From assembly GCA_025060675.1 (NCBI GenBank), contig JANXBI010000053.1, positions 1-46,730 on the forward strand: a stretch of DNA of 46,730 bases, given 5' to 3'. The position numbers were made by a program, and so were the translations under genes. Below the pieces are notes generated by a model. It did not search any database and was not told the origin of the DNA. It was given only the letters and a program-made list of their open reading frames with translations. Positions 1-7,483 of this stretch are shown here, piece by piece; the first letter of the stretch is position 1; each line of letters starts with the position of its first letter. Source of the DNA: Candidatus Caldatribacterium sp. GTDB taxonomy: Bacteria; Atribacterota; Atribacteria; Atribacterales; Caldatribacteriaceae.

Positions 1-188
1 TAACGTACGCACAGGAGCATTCCGGTTCCAATCGCACCATAGTGGGATTGAAAGGCTCCTTTCGGAGATCATCGAAGATGGTGGGATCGCTGTTCCAATC
101 GCACCATAGTGGGATTGAAAGACGCTCGCTCGATATCGGCAAGCCAAAACACCTCCCAGTTCCAATCGCACCATAGTGGGATTGAAAG
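1..188 (+). CRISPR. CRISPR array, end of (three identical 30-bp repeats)
   Basis: Identical 30-base repeats lie at 25-54, 92-121 and 159-188, separated by two spacers of exactly 37 bases (55-91 and 122-158); bases 1-24 are the tail of another spacer, so the array continues to the left of the window. The repeat begins GTTCCAATCG and ends GGGATTGAAAG, the usual end of repeats from type I-B/III systems, which suggests transcription on the plus strand with the leader outside the window. The repeat is nearly palindromic (repeat bases 5-13 pair with 18-26 around a CATA loop, with one G-G mismatch), so orientation is not certain. No further repeat copy is seen after 188. The spacers show no obvious match elsewhere in the window by eye. 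Confidence 0.96.
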
Positions 189-440
189 GGAAATTTTGTC
201 CTTGGGCAAGCTTCCAAACGAACAAAAGCACTTTTTGTGATAAACTTAAAGGAGCATATATGCACTACACCGTACGTGAGGCGTCGAGGCAGGCATGATT
301 AAGCTCCTCAAACGCTTGTACTCTTTCCTTGTTGGTTCGACAGAACGTCTCCAAGAAACCGACTGGAGCGCGAACTCAAGAAGGAATTGCGGTATCCTCA
401 GCCTCCTTGACAAGGAAAGGCTGTAAGCGTAGGTGATGCA
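189..440. other. Flank between CRISPR array and cas6, with two short coupled ORFs
   Basis: This 252-base gap holds no recognised gene. An AAAGGAG ribosome site (248-254) precedes a 12-codon ORF (260-298) whose stop overlaps the ATG of a 43-codon ORF (295-426) in an ATGA arrangement; cas6 follows 14 bases later. The peptides resemble nothing I know. On the minus strand a frame holds ETFCRTNKERVQAFEELNHA followed by CLDASRTV and a stop, which faintly recalls the N-terminus of TnpB-type proteins, but no continuing frame exists. It may be a decayed gene, a leader peptide region for cas6, or, if the array is transcribed leftwards, part of its leader. The AT-rich part is 189-260. Confidence 0.35.
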
Positions 441-1196
441 ATGCGTCTTCGGATAACACTTTGGGCAGAAAAAAGCCTTCTCCTCCCCTGGAATTACCAA
501 CATTACCTCCATGGTTTCCTCTACGCTGCAGTGACTGGTGAAAATCCTGAAATAGGAACCTTTCTCCACGAACAGGGGTTTGCAAAGGACCACCACCGAT
601 ATAAGTTCTTCGTCTTTTCAAAACTCTTTCCAACCAGAGTCAGAAGCACATTACAGGGCCTTTTTGTCTCTCCACCAATACTTTGGTGGGTGGCATCACC
701 CCTCTCACCTTTTGTCGAGGCACTTGCTTTAGCTCTCCTCAAGTCAGGGAGAGTAACCCTTGACAAAGTATTCCTCTACGCAGAGAAGGTTGAAATTGAA
801 GCTCCACCAATGTTTGCCGGGCAGTTGCTCTGTGAGACGATGTCACCCCTTGTAACTTCAACGGGGACAAGAAAAGACACGAAACTCCACAAGGTTTTCC
901 TTTCTCCCGAAGACCCTCGCTTTTCTGTCCTTGTACGCAAAAACCTCTTACGGAAAGCACGAGCTTTCGGTATCGCCGACGTCAGCGAAGAGCATATCTT
1001 CTTCGAACCCGTGGGGGAATGGCGCTCCAAACTCGTTACCGTTCAAGGGACAAACGTCCGGGGATACGAAGGGAGATTCCGTATGGAGGGTGACGCAAGA
1101 CTTCTTGCCCTTGCATACGACGCAGGACTTGGAGAACGCAATAGCCAAGGCTTTGGTATGTTCAGGGTAGTAGAAACACTTGAGGAAAAGATGTAA
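441..1196 (+). CDS. cas6: CRISPR-associated endoribonuclease Cas6
   Basis: Cas6 cuts the CRISPR precursor transcript within each repeat to make crRNAs. The 251-residue product has the family's usual length, an N-terminal ferredoxin-like start (MRLRITLWAEK), a His-containing stretch YQHYLHGFLY near residues 19-28 where the catalytic histidine normally sits, and the diagnostic glycine-rich loop near the C-terminus, GLGERNSQGFGMF. It starts at an ATG 252 bases after the last repeat and on the same strand. No other cas gene is in the window: the next gene is a convergent ABC exporter. It may therefore be the last gene of a cas operon split by the array, or act in trans with effector genes elsewhere. 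The family call is firm; the subtype cannot be read from cas6 alone. Confidence 0.93.
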   Translation: MRLRITLWAEKSLLLPWNYQHYLHGFLYAAVTGENPEIGTFLHEQGFAKDHHRYKFFVFSKLFPTRVRSTLQGLFVSPPILWWVASPLSPFVEALALALLKSGRVTLDKVFLYAEKVEIEAPPMFAGQLLCETMSPLVTSTGTRKDTKLHKVFLSPEDPRFSVLVRKNLLRKARAFGIADVSEEHIFFEPVGEWRSKLVTVQGTNVRGYEGRFRMEGDARLLALAYDAGLGERNSQGFGMFRVVETLEEKM

Positions 1197-1343
1197 ACAT
1201 CCCTCAAGGCGTTTCTTGCCATACCTTCGCTGTCACTCCTACCGCTGAGAACCTTATCTTGTTTGCTGCTTTACGCTGCCTGAGAGAAGTAAAAGGACCT
1301 TGAGAAGTATCTAGGGTCTTAGACACAAGGCAGCTGAAATCAC

Positions 1344-2381
1344 TTACTCCCATCGGAAAAACTTTCTCGCAAGAAGGAAAGTGCCAACAAGCCAAAAGAG
1401 GAGCACAAGAAAATCTGTAGCAAGACCGAATTGGGAAGGAATGCCCACAGCAACGGCTCGCAAAGCGTCACCAAGGTAGCTGAGGGGGAAAAGGCGCACG
1501 ATAAAACGGAAAGACTCGGGCATAACTTCAGGCGGGAAGAAAATTCCAGAGAGGAACATCATAGGAAACTGCACCGTTTGGATAAGACCAGAAGCACCCT
1601 CTACCGTCTTTGCAAAGGACGTTAGAAAGTACCCAAGGCTCACAAAGGTCGCAGATCCAAGGAGCACCCAAAGCAAAAGAGCCACATAGGCACCAGAAAA
1701 CCGGACATCGAACAACACCCACCCAGCAAAGAGGATAACAGCAGTTTGCAGGAGAGCAATGCCTACCCGCATGGTGATTTCGCTCCAGAGGATCACCTCC
1801 CGACGAAGGGGCATAGCACCAAGATAACGCGTAACCTTCTTCTCCCGGAGCTCCACAAAGTCAAGACAGCCAAAAAGACCCACTTGCATGAGTGCCATAG
1901 CTAAAACTCCGGGGAGAAAGTAGTCAATTTGCCGGAATCGAGGTGCAGCAACGGTTTCAACCTCAACCCTCACAGACGGGACAAGACCACGACGACGAAG
2001 TTCCTCCTTGAGGAAGAAGTTCTCGACCATCTTCGCAAAAACCTGTGCCTTCTCAACCTCTCTGGGTGTGGTCACAAGAACAACTGCACCGCTCTCAAGA
2101 AGGAGGACGATATCCCGCTGTCCTCTCTCAAGAGCAGCAAGCTCCCGCTCCTTCGGTCCTGTAAAGAAAGTCACACCAGTGATGCCCTCAGGAAGAGCAA
2201 AAGAGGGTCCAGTATCCGTGACAACACCCACTCGTAAGCTCCAAGAAGCCCCTACGTTCCCGAAGATAATCCCAAAGAGGAACACAAAAAGGATTGGAAA
2301 GGCGAGAAACCAAAATAGAGCCATACGGTCACGAATGGTGTTCTTAAAGTGGGCACCAAGAAAGTGGAAAAAGACCTTCAT
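1344..2381 (-). CDS. ABC-2 type transporter permease
   Basis: Membrane subunit of an ABC exporter that works with the ATPase encoded immediately upstream; its ATG overlaps the ATPase stop in an ATGA arrangement. The 345 residues show the ABC-2 plan: one N-terminal membrane segment (about residues 20-40, rich in FLAFPILFVFLFG), a soluble extracytoplasmic region of roughly 120 residues, and five or so membrane segments in the C-terminal half (from about residue 165), with the conserved FPMMFLSGIFFPPEVMP stretch before the last pair. Such pairs export drugs, lipids or peptides; nothing here shows the substrate. The gene ends 147 bases from cas6, converging with it. Confidence 0.9.
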   Translation of the reverse strand: MKVFFHFLGAHFKNTIRDRMALFWFLAFPILFVFLFGIIFGNVGASWSLRVGVVTDTGPSFALPEGITGVTFFTGPKERELAALERGQRDIVLLLESGAVVLVTTPREVEKAQVFAKMVENFFLKEELRRRGLVPSVRVEVETVAAPRFRQIDYFLPGVLAMALMQVGLFGCLDFVELREKKVTRYLGAMPLRREVILWSEITMRVGIALLQTAVILFAGWVLFDVRFSGAYVALLLWVLLGSATFVSLGYFLTSFAKTVEGASGLIQTVQFPMMFLSGIFFPPEVMPESFRFIVRLFPLSYLGDALRAVAVGIPSQFGLATDFLVLLFWLVGTFLLARKFFRWE

Positions 2382-3289
2382 TCCCGTATTCTCCTTCCGG
2401 TCAGCTTCAAAAAGACATCCTCGAGGGTCGCCTCACGAACAACCACGTTGCCAAGGGGAATGTTCTCCCTTTCAGCAAGCGTGCTCAGGGCAACGAAGGT
2501 CCGAGAGAGATCCGCGGTGTAAATGGTGAGCATACTCTCGTCCTTTTGAACCCGTGTAACTCCAGGAAGGTCAGAGACAGAGAGGGCTCCCGAATCAGCC
2601 AGAGGGATTTCGATAGCTTTCTCCTGGAAGTGCTCAGCGATAAGGTCCCGGGGTCTTCCAAGGGCGATGATGATACCCTGGTCAATGATTGCCACCCGGT
2701 CACAAAGTCGTTCAGCCTCATCAAGGTAATGAGTGGTGAGAAAAACCGTCTTCCCCTCGCTGCGGAGCTTACCGATTGTTTCCCAGAGACCTCGCCTCGA
2801 CTGGGGATCAAGACCTGAGGTGGGTTCATCAAGAAAGAGAATCTCTCCATCACCCACCAAAGCCAGGGCAACGCTCAAGCGCTTGAGCTGCCCTCCACTG
2901 AGCTTTTCTACCCTAGCATGAGCCTTTTCAGTGAGACCCACCAGAGTCAAGAGTTCTTCAAAAGACCGGTGCCTTGTGTAGAAGGAGGCGAAAAGCTTAA
3001 GCGTCTCAAGGACGGTGAGACGGGGGAAAAGGTTCACGGTTTGCAGTTGGATGCCGATGCGGGACTTCACAGAAAGAGGGTCTTTCTCGGGGTCAACACC
3101 AAGAACGGTGACTTCTCCCCGATCGCGGCGGAGAAGACCGATAATTGTCTCGATGGTGGTCGTCTTTCCAGCACCATTAGGACCAAGAAGGCCGAAAACC
3201 TCTCCCTTCGTGACAGTAAAGCTAATCCCCCGTACAGCGTGCAAAGAGCCGTAGAACTTGTGAAGCTCGGAAACGACAATAGCAGACAT
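2378..3289 (-). CDS. ABC transporter ATP-binding protein (DrrA/CcmA-like exporter)
   Basis: ATPase of the two-gene exporter with the downstream ABC-2 permease. Seen in the 303-residue product: Walker A GPNGAGKT at 36-43, Q-loop near 81-83, signature LSGGQ at 130-134, Walker B LFLDEP at 151-156 followed by TSGLDP, and a switch His in TTHYLDEAERL. A C-terminal extension of about 80 residues after the ATPase core (ending in TLEDVFLKLTGRRIRE) is typical of the drug-resistance DrrA/NatA group. The gene starts with ATG 66 bases from the opposite-strand promoter of the ECF gene. On the minus strand a TATAAT-like box (complement of 3315-3320) could be its -10; no good -35 was seen. Confidence 0.93.
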   Translation of the reverse strand: MSAIVVSELHKFYGSLHAVRGISFTVTKGEVFGLLGPNGAGKTTTIETIIGLLRRDRGEVTVLGVDPEKDPLSVKSRIGIQLQTVNLFPRLTVLETLKLFASFYTRHRSFEELLTLVGLTEKAHARVEKLSGGQLKRLSVALALVGDGEILFLDEPTSGLDPQSRRGLWETIGKLRSEGKTVFLTTHYLDEAERLCDRVAIIDQGIIIALGRPRDLIAEHFQEKAIEIPLADSGALSVSDLPGVTRVQKDESMLTIYTADLSRTFVALSTLAERENIPLGNVVVREATLEDVFLKLTGRRIRE

Positions 3290-3354
3290 GTTTTCTCCTT
3301 CTTAAGGATACCTCATTATACCACAGAATCCTTTCCCCAACGGAACACTCATGG

Positions 3355-3360
3355 TATAAT
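3355..3360 (+). promoter_or_regulatory. -10 box for the ECF S-component gene
   Basis: A perfect TATAAT lies 91 bases before the GTG start of the ECF gene. The matching -35 is weak (TTTCCC around 3332-3337, 17 bases away), so the promoter may need an activator or be weak. Transcription would begin near 3366 and leave a leader of about 85 bases. Confidence 0.55.
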
Positions 3361-3365
3361 TTGAG

Positions 3366-3450
3366 GAGCCGGTACATATGGCCGGACGAAGAGCGGAAAG
3401 CTGTGCTCGTCTGGTATCCCAAAAAGGGAACTGGAACGGAGGTGACGTCT
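3366..3450 (+). promoter_or_regulatory. Foldable 5' leader of the ECF transporter gene, candidate riboswitch
   Basis: The leader between the -10 box and the GTG start can form several hairpins: CCGG(3370-3373)/CCGG, GACGA with TCGTC enclosing AGC-GGAAA-GCT, and TCCC-AAAAA-GGGA, ending just before the GGAGG ribosome site. Vitamin-uptake S components are commonly controlled by riboswitches, so this may be one. I compared it by eye with remembered TPP, FMN, preQ1 and tetrahydrofolate consensus motifs and found no convincing match, so the class is unknown. The stretch is also open in the frame of the gene, so a longer N-terminus from a TTG at 3361 cannot be strictly excluded, but that codon has no ribosome site. 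Confidence 0.35.
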
Positions 3451-3942
3451 GTGAAAACCCGCGATATTACCGTCTCTGCTCTCCTTGCCGCAAGTGCCAT
3501 TGTCCTCGGTGCTACAGGACTTGGATTTGTTCCTGTGCCTACGCCCGCAGGGAGAGCCACCATCATGCACATTCCTACGATTCTTGCTGGCGTCCTTGAA
3601 GGACCTGTAATCGGAGGTCTTGTGGGGCTCATCTTTGGACTCTATAGCTTTCTCACCACTGCTGTTCCTTTTCTCCGTGACCCCCTCATCGCCATCGTTC
3701 CAAGGATTCTCATTGGCGTTGTGGCAGCGCTCATCTTCAAGGCAACACGAAAAAGCAGCTTCGCAGCGGTAGCTGGGACTTTGACGAACACAGGAGGAGT
3801 CCTTGGTCTTGCCGTTCTCCGTGGTTACCTCCCTGGCAAGGTCGCCTTAAGTGTAGCCGCTACCCACGGCATCCCAGAGGTCATAGTTGCCACCATTCTT
3901 GTGGTGCTCATCGTCCGGGGCATACGAAAGTACTTCTCGTGA
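3451..3942 (+). CDS. ECF transporter S component (vitamin-type substrate-binding membrane protein)
   Basis: Substrate-capture subunit of an energy-coupling-factor transporter, an integral membrane protein that would share the EcfA/A'/T module encoded elsewhere. The 163-residue product has about five to six membrane segments and the family pattern LGFVPVPTPAGRATIMHIPT, then GPVIGGLVGLIFGLYSF and DPLIAIVPRILIGVVAALI, which matches the general ECF S-component family (PanT/PdxU-like group). I choose the GTG at 3451 because GGAGGTG (3438-3444) precedes it at good spacing. Substrate is not readable; pantothenate- or pyridoxine-type vitamins are possible. It stands alone, with its own promoter and terminator. 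Confidence 0.85.
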   Translation: MKTRDITVSALLAASAIVLGATGLGFVPVPTPAGRATIMHIPTILAGVLEGPVIGGLVGLIFGLYSFLTTAVPFLRDPLIAIVPRILIGVVAALIFKATRKSSFAAVAGTLTNTGGVLGLAVLRGYLPGKVALSVAATHGIPEVIVATILVVLIVRGIRKYFS

Positions 3943-3946
3943 TACC

Positions 3947-3970
3947 CCCACCCCTTCAGGGGTGGGCTTT
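3947..3970 (+). terminator. Rho-independent terminator of the ECF gene
   Basis: CCCACCCC (3947-3954) and GGGGTGGG (3959-3966) form a perfect 8-bp stem with a TTCA loop, followed by CTTTCTC. It starts four bases after the stop codon and separates the ECF gene from the convergent permease. Confidence 0.8.
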
Positions 3971-3983
3971 CTCGGCAGGAAAA

Positions 3984-4934
3984 TCACGTCTCTGCGCCAC
4001 CAATCATCCGAGTAACAGCAATAACTCCAAGGAGAATGAGGCCCCAAAGAGCACTGGCAAGATGCGAACTCAGACCAAGAAGGTTGAACCCTGTAGCTAC
4101 GATCTGGAGAACAATGATGGATACTGCCACACCCGGTAGACGACCAAAGCCACCTGCTGGGTCAACACCTCCAAGGACACAGGCAAGAACGGTCAGAAGA
4201 AGGTACGATTCCCCGTAATCGGCCTGCGCTGCGTTGAAGCGGGAAATCATGACGAGCCCGGCAACACCAGCAAGAAAACTCGAGAGGAGATAGGTCTTAA
4301 AAAGCACTAGGGCGTTGTCGACTCCCGCAAAGAGCGTCGCAGTAGGATTCGACCCAAGAAGGTACACGTAAGTACCAAAACGAGTACGCGTCAAGAGGAG
4401 ATAGAGGAAAAGGGCGCAGAGGAAAAAGACCACAAAGGGCATCGGCACACCCAAAAGAGTACCATTGCCTAGAAAGAGGAAACTTTCTGGAAAACCGGCA
4501 ATGACGTAACCCCGCGTAAGCACCAGGGAGACTCCCCGAATGAAAATCATAAGTCCCAGAGTAGCAATAATCGCGGGAACAGAAATCCAGGCGATAAGAA
4601 ATCCCTTGAGGACTGCAAAAAGAAGGGCAAAGGCAAGACCAAGAACCATGGCCAAGAAAACTGGTAGGTTACCTCGGGTCATGCCAATAGCTGCGATGAC
4701 CCCACAGAGGTTTGCCGTGGCAATGATGGAGAGGTCAATGCCTCCAGTAAGCATTGGCGTCAACTGAGCAAGGGTGAGAATACCAAGGAGGGGGAGCTGG
4801 AAAGCGATAGACTGGAGGCTATCGACACCAAGCAGCCTTCCCCGAGTCAGCACCCCAAGGAGAGCGATGAGAAAAGCCACCACAACGACCAAGATAAGGG
4901 ATTGTATTTCACGCTTTCCTCGTACGCGTCTCAT
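3984..4934 (-). CDS. Sugar ABC transporter permease (RbsC/LsrD-like), second of pair
   Basis: Membrane subunit of a CUT2-family sugar importer. The 316-residue product has the RbsC-type plan of eight to ten membrane segments, including the hallmark LLGILTLAQLTPMLTGGIDLS near residues 50-70 and GSNPTATLFAGVDN in the loop before the C-terminal segments. Its ATG overlaps the stop of the upstream permease (ATGA). Two different permeases with one ATPase and one binding protein is the arrangement of the Lsr (autoinducer-2) and Rha (rhamnose) importers rather than ribose, where one permease forms a homodimer. Last gene of the operon, ending 13 bases from the convergent ECF terminator. Confidence 0.92.
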   Translation of the reverse strand: MRRVRGKREIQSLILVVVVAFLIALLGVLTRGRLLGVDSLQSIAFQLPLLGILTLAQLTPMLTGGIDLSIIATANLCGVIAAIGMTRGNLPVFLAMVLGLAFALLFAVLKGFLIAWISVPAIIATLGLMIFIRGVSLVLTRGYVIAGFPESFLFLGNGTLLGVPMPFVVFFLCALFLYLLLTRTRFGTYVYLLGSNPTATLFAGVDNALVLFKTYLLSSFLAGVAGLVMISRFNAAQADYGESYLLLTVLACVLGGVDPAGGFGRLPGVAVSIIVLQIVATGFNLLGLSSHLASALWGLILLGVIAVTRMIGGAET

Positions 4935-5923
4935 GCTCGCCCTCTCCTCTTCCGCTCAAGGTTCTGCTGGTAAGCACTCAAAGCAGCCGCCAGAACAATA
5001 ATGAACCCCATAATGACCTGGTGCCAGTATGCCGAAGCTTTCATCAGGATGAGGCCATTCTTAATGAAGGCGATGAAGAGCACCCCAAGCACTACCCCAA
5101 GAGGAGACCCCGCACCACCAAAAACGCTCGCTCCCCCAAGGATTGCCGCCGCCAGGACATCAAGTTCCCTTCCCACGATGGCATTCGGCTGAATCATCTG
5201 ATTGAGCGCTGCGTGAACGAACCCCGCAAGACCCGCGAGGAAACCAATGTAACAGTACACGAAAAGCTGGATGCGGAAAATGTCAAAACCCGCCCGGCGG
5301 GCAGCCTCGCTATTTCCCCCAAGGGCATAAATTTTCCGACCTATTGGGAGATACCGGAGAATAACCCAGGTGGCAAAGGCGATGAGGAACCACACCACGG
5401 TAAAGATAGAAAGCCCGTAGTCCACACCTTTCTCAGAAATCAAGGTAAGCACCTTGAGACGAGCAAAATCCCGGAAAGGTCCAGGAAAACCGTAAATCCA
5501 CTTGCCCTTACTCACCACCATAAGGAAACCATAGAAGACGTTGAGACTGGAGATGGTGATGATAACCGGATGCACTCGAGTGCGGTTCACAAGGAAGGCA
5601 TTGAACGCCCCCAGAGCAATGCCAATTGGTATAGGAATGAGAAAGGCCAGAAGAACACTCTCCACCATGTACTGTGTGATAATGACTCCCATGATGTACT
5701 GGGCGACAGTGGCAACAGCGGTGAAGGAAACGTCAATACCTCCAGAAATGAGGACGACGAGTTCCCCCAAGGCAACAATCCCGAGAAAGGAATTATTCCG
5801 CAGAACATCGAAGAGATTCTCAGCAGTCAGGAATTTAGGGTTGAGGAGGAAAAGAACTGCTGAGAGCACAACAAGGACACCCACAAGGTAAACTTCTGTT
5901 TTCCCTACAACACGCTGCAACAA
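4931..5923 (-). CDS. Sugar ABC transporter permease (RbsC/LsrC-like), first of pair
   Basis: Partner permease of the CUT2-type importer, 330 residues, with about nine to ten membrane segments. The family signature appears as LGIVALGELVVLISGGIDVSF near residues 50-70 and ALGGNSEAARRAGFDIFRIQ in the cytoplasmic loop that contacts the ATPase (the RbsC EAA-like loop). The start is the first of two adjacent TTG codons; upstream on the coding strand is AGGGGCGAT, a moderate ribosome site, and no ATG fits better. It lies 12 bases after the ATPase gene and overlaps the next permease by 4 bases, so translation is coupled. Confidence 0.92.
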   Translation of the reverse strand: MLQRVVGKTEVYLVGVLVVLSAVLFLLNPKFLTAENLFDVLRNNSFLGIVALGELVVLISGGIDVSFTAVATVAQYIMGVIITQYMVESVLLAFLIPIPIGIALGAFNAFLVNRTRVHPVIITISSLNVFYGFLMVVSKGKWIYGFPGPFRDFARLKVLTLISEKGVDYGLSIFTVVWFLIAFATWVILRYLPIGRKIYALGGNSEAARRAGFDIFRIQLFVYCYIGFLAGLAGFVHAALNQMIQPNAIVGRELDVLAAAILGGASVFGGAGSPLGVVLGVLFIAFIKNGLILMKASAYWHQVIMGFIIVLAAALSAYQQNLERKRRGRA

Positions 5924-5935
5924 GGTAAATCGCCC

Positions 5936-7435
5936 CTATCCGACAATCTCTCTCCGAAGTGCTTCCTCCGTCACCGCAGAAGGCACATATTCCCGAATGA
6001 TACGCCCCTCTTTCATGACAAGAATCCGATGGCATACTTGGAGCACTTCGTGTTCCTCATCAGAAATGAGGAGGATACCGATACCACGGTCGCGGGCAAG
6101 GGCGAGAATCATCTCGTAGATACTCTCCTTTGCCGCCACATCAACCCCATGGGTTGGGGTATCGAGGATGAGAATCCGTGGAGCCGTGAGAATCCAACGG
6201 GAAAGGACCACCTTCTGCTGGTTACCCCCGGAGAGGGAACGAACCGGAGCATCCACCGCAGGCACTTTAATCCCGAAATCCAGAACAGCCTTTTCCGCCA
6301 CCGAGAACTTCTTCGCTGGATGGAGGAACCCCAAACGCTCCACAAGACTGTCAAGAATCGTCACCGCGATGTTATCCGAGACCGGTTGGTCAAGGACAAG
6401 CCCCTGGAGAAGTCTGTTCTCCGGGACATAGCCAATGCCATGTCGGATAGCATCACGATTTGAACGGAATCGTACTTCCCTCCCCCCAAGGATAATCTTC
6501 CCCGAGTCCGGAGCGGTGAGACCGAAAAGGGTCAGGGCTACCTCCGTCCTCCCAGAGCCACGAGGACCGATAAGGCCAAGGATTTCCCCTCGGTGCAGGC
6601 TAAAGCTCACGTCGGCGTACTCACCCTTTCGGGTGAGGTGCTCAACACGGAGAACCTCTTCTGGACTGTCAAGAGGCACCACCCGAGATTGAGTGACAAT
6701 CTCTTTCCCGGTCATGAGGAAGGAAAGCCGAGCCTTGGTGAGCTCCTCCTTCGGGAATGTGCCGACCTTCATTCCGTCCCGGAGAACCGTTACCCGATCA
6801 CTAATTTCCAGAACCTCGTCAAGCCTGTGACTGATAAACACAAAGGCGATACCTTGAGTTTTGAGCTCCCGAATGAAGCCAAAAAGACGTTGGACCTCTC
6901 GAAAGGTCAAAGAGGCAGTAGGTTCGTCGAGGATGATGAGCTTCGCCTCGCTGGCTATTGCCCGACATATGGCAACAAGCTGCTGGTCAGCGAAAGAAAG
7001 CCTCCCAACAACCATCCGAGGGTCAAGGTCAACGCCAATGCGCCCAAGAACCTCCCGTGCCCGACGTTCCATGTCCTGCCAGGAGACGAATCGTCGATGC
7101 TCCTCAATGTACTCGTGGACGAGGATATTCTCTGCCACCGAGAGATTAGGAAAAAGCGAGAGGTCCTGGTGCACCACGTGAATGCCCAGATGGAAGGCAA
7201 GGTAAGGAGTAAGGCGGAAAATGCGTTTTCCCTCAACAAAGATTTCCGCTCCTGCATCGGGCTGGACAACACCTGTAGCAATCTTCACAAGCGTGCTCTT
7301 CCCGGAACCGTTTTCCCCTACAAGCCCGTGAACTTCTCCCCGAAGAACAGAAAAGTCAACGTCTTGAAGGGCAACAACACCGCCATACCGTTTGGTAATG
7401 TGGGAAAGGGAGAGAACCGCCTTCTCTTCGGTCAC
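5936..7435 (-). CDS. Sugar ABC transporter ATP-binding protein (RbsA/MglA/LsrA-like, two ATPase domains)
   Basis: Energises the CUT2-type importer. It carries two ABC domains in one chain of 499 residues: the N-terminal one with Walker A GENGSGKS (about 40-47), LSFADQQLV in place of the canonical signature and Walker B LIILDEPTASLT; the C-terminal one with a degenerate Walker A GPRGSGRT and a good LSGGNQQKV signature. A weakened second Walker A is normal for this family. A GTG at 7442-7444 is possible, but it lies inside a perfect GAGGTGA ribosome site (7441-7447), which serves the GTG at 7435 with 5-base spacing, so I place the start there. A terminator hairpin lies just upstream, between this gene and the binding-protein gene. 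Confidence 0.94.
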   Translation of the reverse strand: MTEEKAVLSLSHITKRYGGVVALQDVDFSVLRGEVHGLVGENGSGKSTLVKIATGVVQPDAGAEIFVEGKRIFRLTPYLAFHLGIHVVHQDLSLFPNLSVAENILVHEYIEEHRRFVSWQDMERRAREVLGRIGVDLDPRMVVGRLSFADQQLVAICRAIASEAKLIILDEPTASLTFREVQRLFGFIRELKTQGIAFVFISHRLDEVLEISDRVTVLRDGMKVGTFPKEELTKARLSFLMTGKEIVTQSRVVPLDSPEEVLRVEHLTRKGEYADVSFSLHRGEILGLIGPRGSGRTEVALTLFGLTAPDSGKIILGGREVRFRSNRDAIRHGIGYVPENRLLQGLVLDQPVSDNIAVTILDSLVERLGFLHPAKKFSVAEKAVLDFGIKVPAVDAPVRSLSGGNQQKVVLSRWILTAPRILILDTPTHGVDVAAKESIYEMILALARDRGIGILLISDEEHEVLQVCHRILVMKEGRIIREYVPSAVTEEALRREIVG

Positions 7436-7447
7436 GGAGGTCACCTC

Positions 7448-7477
7448 AAAAAAGCGCCGGGCTCTCGCCCGGCGCTT
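7448..7477 (-). terminator. Intercistronic terminator-like hairpin after the binding-protein gene
   Basis: A perfect 10-bp inverted repeat (7452-7461 with 7468-7477, loop of 6) is followed on the minus strand by TTTTTT (7448-7453). It begins 6 bases after the binding-protein stop and ends directly before the ATPase ribosome site. Read-through would give less ATPase/permease than binding protein; it may also protect the upstream mRNA 3' end. Confidence 0.85.
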
Positions 7478-7483
7478 GTACCC

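Noticed and set aside
226..255. Possible degenerate terminal CRISPR repeat one spacer-length after the last repeat
   Set aside because: Base-by-base comparison with the repeat shows only chance-level matches.
3361..3450. N-terminal extension of the ECF protein from a TTG at 3361
   Set aside because: No ribosome site, immediately next to the -10 box, and the GTG at 3451 has a proper GGAGGTG and matches the family's N-terminus.
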